Shown: one piece after another, positions 4,314 through 5,469 of the stretch
Layout of the letters: each line of letters begins with the position of its first letter
Position numbering within the stretch: position 1 is the first letter of the stretch
Assembly (NCBI GenBank): GCA_964487215.1
Contig: CAZAPU010000051.1
Coordinates: forward strand, 1-5,469
Origin: CAG-611 sp964487215
GTDB taxonomy: Bacteria > Bacillota_I > Bacilli_A > RF39 > UBA660
DNA length: 5,469 nucleotides
Direction of reading: 5' to 3'
Notes under the pieces: model-generated
Database searches by the model: none
Seen by the model: the letters and a program-made list of their open reading frames with translations, nothing else
What the model was told of the DNA's origin: nothing
Position numbers and translations under genes: made by a program

Positions 4314-5469
4314 ATGAAGAATAAGGAAACATTAAAAAAAGTGTTTTTATTGCTAGTGGCACTTGCTTTGTTAGCTGGAGCTTCATATGCATATATTTAT
4401 TTTAATTTCAGTAGTAAAAAAACCAATGTAATAACTGCTGGATGTTTAAAATTAGAATTAACGGAGAATAATACAATAACTTTGTCAAATAGTGTACCAT
4501 TGACAGATAATCAAGGAAAAAAATTAGAACCTTTTACATATACGATTACTAATACATGCACTTTAGCAGCTAATTATAAAACCACATTTAATGTTTTAAC
4601 AACTTCAGGAACAGGAAATGAAAGTAAAACAAAAATATTTTTATTAGGAGATACATATGTTGCTCCAAAAATATTAAGTAATTTTGAAGGAATAGTTTTA
4701 ACTGACAAACCAAATGATGTTAGAAGTAGTTATATAATTGATACTGGTATTATTGAACCAGGAGAAGTAAAAAGCTTTGATTTAAGAATGTGGATAGATT
4801 ATAATGCAACAAGTTATGATGATCCTTTAGATGCTAAAATATTAATTGATTCAATTGCAACAACTCCAAATTTAGATAAAAGTGGTGCTAATCAGCCGAG
4901 ATTAGTGAAAGGAATGATACCAGTATATTATGATGAAACACAAGCAACATGGAAAATAGCAGATAAAATGAATAGAGATGTGAATAATCAATGGTATAGT
5001 TATGCAACAAATGGAGAAACCAAAGGAATGTGGGCTAATGCAGTATTAGTAAAAGAAACAGGAACAGTACATAATAGAGATTACTATACCAATCAAGCTA
5101 ATGTAGGCCAAACAGTAAGTATGGATGATATCTTACAGATGTATGTATGGATACCAAGATTTGTAGTAAATACAACTGATTTTACTATAATTAGTGGAGA
5201 AGGTACACAAATTTTATCTATTAATGAAGATGAAAATGGTCGAATAGTTTATTATACACCGCAAGCGATCGATATAAGTTTTGTAAATAATGATATGTTA
5301 GCACATGATGCATTTACCTTTGATGGAAATAAGGCAGGATTCTGGGTAGGCAAGTTTGAAACAAGTCATACAACATTAGCATCAAATACAACAAATAATA
5401 ATTTGAATTGTAGTACTGAAACATGTGAAAGTGCAAATGAGATAATAATAAAACCTAATGTAACATCAT
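4314..5469 (+). CDS. Large secreted/surface protein, TasA-like N-terminus (3' end outside window)
   Basis: The frame is open from the ATG to the window edge, giving 385 codons without a stop. Residues 1-8 are charged and 9-30 form a signal peptide or anchor ending GASYAYIYF, like the TxAxF cleavage region of TasA/camelysin proteins processed by SipW-type peptidases. Residues 36-95 continue the resemblance: TAGCLKLEL, then TITLSNSVPLTD, then YTITNTCT, comparable to the TasA AGTLxL / vnLsNlxPGD / FxxxNxGSL pattern. A beta-rich segment follows to about 184. A second region starts with KGMIPVYYDE (199-208) and includes WYSYA and MWANAVLV (227-246), YVWIPRF (277-283), HDAFTFDG (331-338) and GFWVGKFETS (342-351). 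This resembles domains I associate with formylglycine-generating-enzyme/C-type-lectin-like folds in gut Bacilli proteins. Likely role: cell-surface matrix or adhesion, unproven. C44/C82 and C366/C371 may form disulfides. SD GGAG lies 6 nt upstream of the start. Confidence 0.75.
   Translation, partial: MKNKETLKKVFLLLVALALLAGASYAYIYFNFSSKKTNVITAGCLKLELTENNTITLSNSVPLTDNQGKKLEPFTYTITNTCTLAANYKTTFNVLTTSGTGNESKTKIFLLGDTYVAPKILSNFEGIVLTDKPNDVRSSYIIDTGIIEPGEVKSFDLRMWIDYNATSYDDPLDAKILIDSIATTPNLDKSGANQPRLVKGMIPVYYDETQATWKIADKMNRDVNNQWYSYATNGETKGMWANAVLVKETGTVHNRDYYTNQANVGQTVSMDDILQMYVWIPRFVVNTTDFTIISGEGTQILSINEDENGRIVYYTPQAIDISFVNNDMLAHDAFTFDGNKAGFWVGKFETSHTTLASNTTNNNLNCSTETCESANEIIIKPNVTS

Noticed and set aside
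4314..5469. Diversity-generating retroelement target
   Set aside because: No variable repeat, template repeat or reverse transcriptase is visible in the window; only a fold resemblance supports it, so it is not claimed.
1..5469. CRISPR arrays, tRNA/rRNA genes, insertion sequences or direct-repeat arrays
   Set aside because: Reading both strands showed no spaced repeats, transposase motifs, terminal inverted repeats or recognisable structured RNA genes.

Overview
The window is a compact, very AT-rich bacterial chromosome segment. Third codon positions are almost always A or T, Shine-Dalgarno sites are of the AGGAGG type, and the gene families are Firmicutes-like. The combination of a rubrerythrin, a PF06541 membrane protein and a TasA-like surface protein suggests an anaerobic, gut-type member of the Bacilli or a relative (RF39 or Erysipelotrichales-like). 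That placement is inferred from gene content and base composition; no rRNA or tRNA is present to confirm it.

Layout, left to right. Bases 1-54 hold the probable last codons of an unidentified upstream gene. A putative 10-TM heavy-metal (manganese-type) exporter of the ArsP_2 family follows at 124-969 (+), closed by an AT-only-looking terminator. A membrane-anchored glucosaminidase-type peptidoglycan hydrolase lies at 1036-1680 (+) with its own extended -10 promoter. It converges on a two-gene minus-strand operon and shares a bidirectional terminator with it. That operon reads PF06541 membrane protein (3586-2906), then a membrane-embedded GT2 glycosyltransferase (2897-1692), with an 8-nt gap and an SD that overlaps the first gene's stop. 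Upstream on the same strand is a monocistronic rubrerythrin (4198-3656) with a strong terminator. A 115-bp divergent intergenic region separates it from a large secreted or surface protein that begins at 4314 (+) and runs off the window end.

Functionally the window mixes envelope functions with metal and oxidative-stress housekeeping. The envelope genes are the cell-wall hydrolase, the glycosyltransferase with its membrane partner, and the TasA-like surface protein. The stress genes are the metal exporter and rubrerythrin. I see no integrated multi-gene defence or mobile system, and no CRISPR array, IS element or RNA gene.

The most interesting items are two. First is the truncated surface protein, in which a TasA/camelysin-like N-terminus is joined to a region resembling the start of a formylglycine-generating-enzyme/C-type-lectin-like domain. 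Second is the packing of regulatory sites: every visible transcription-unit end has its stop codon inside or touching the terminator hairpin, and in two cases the terminator T-tract runs directly into the next promoter.
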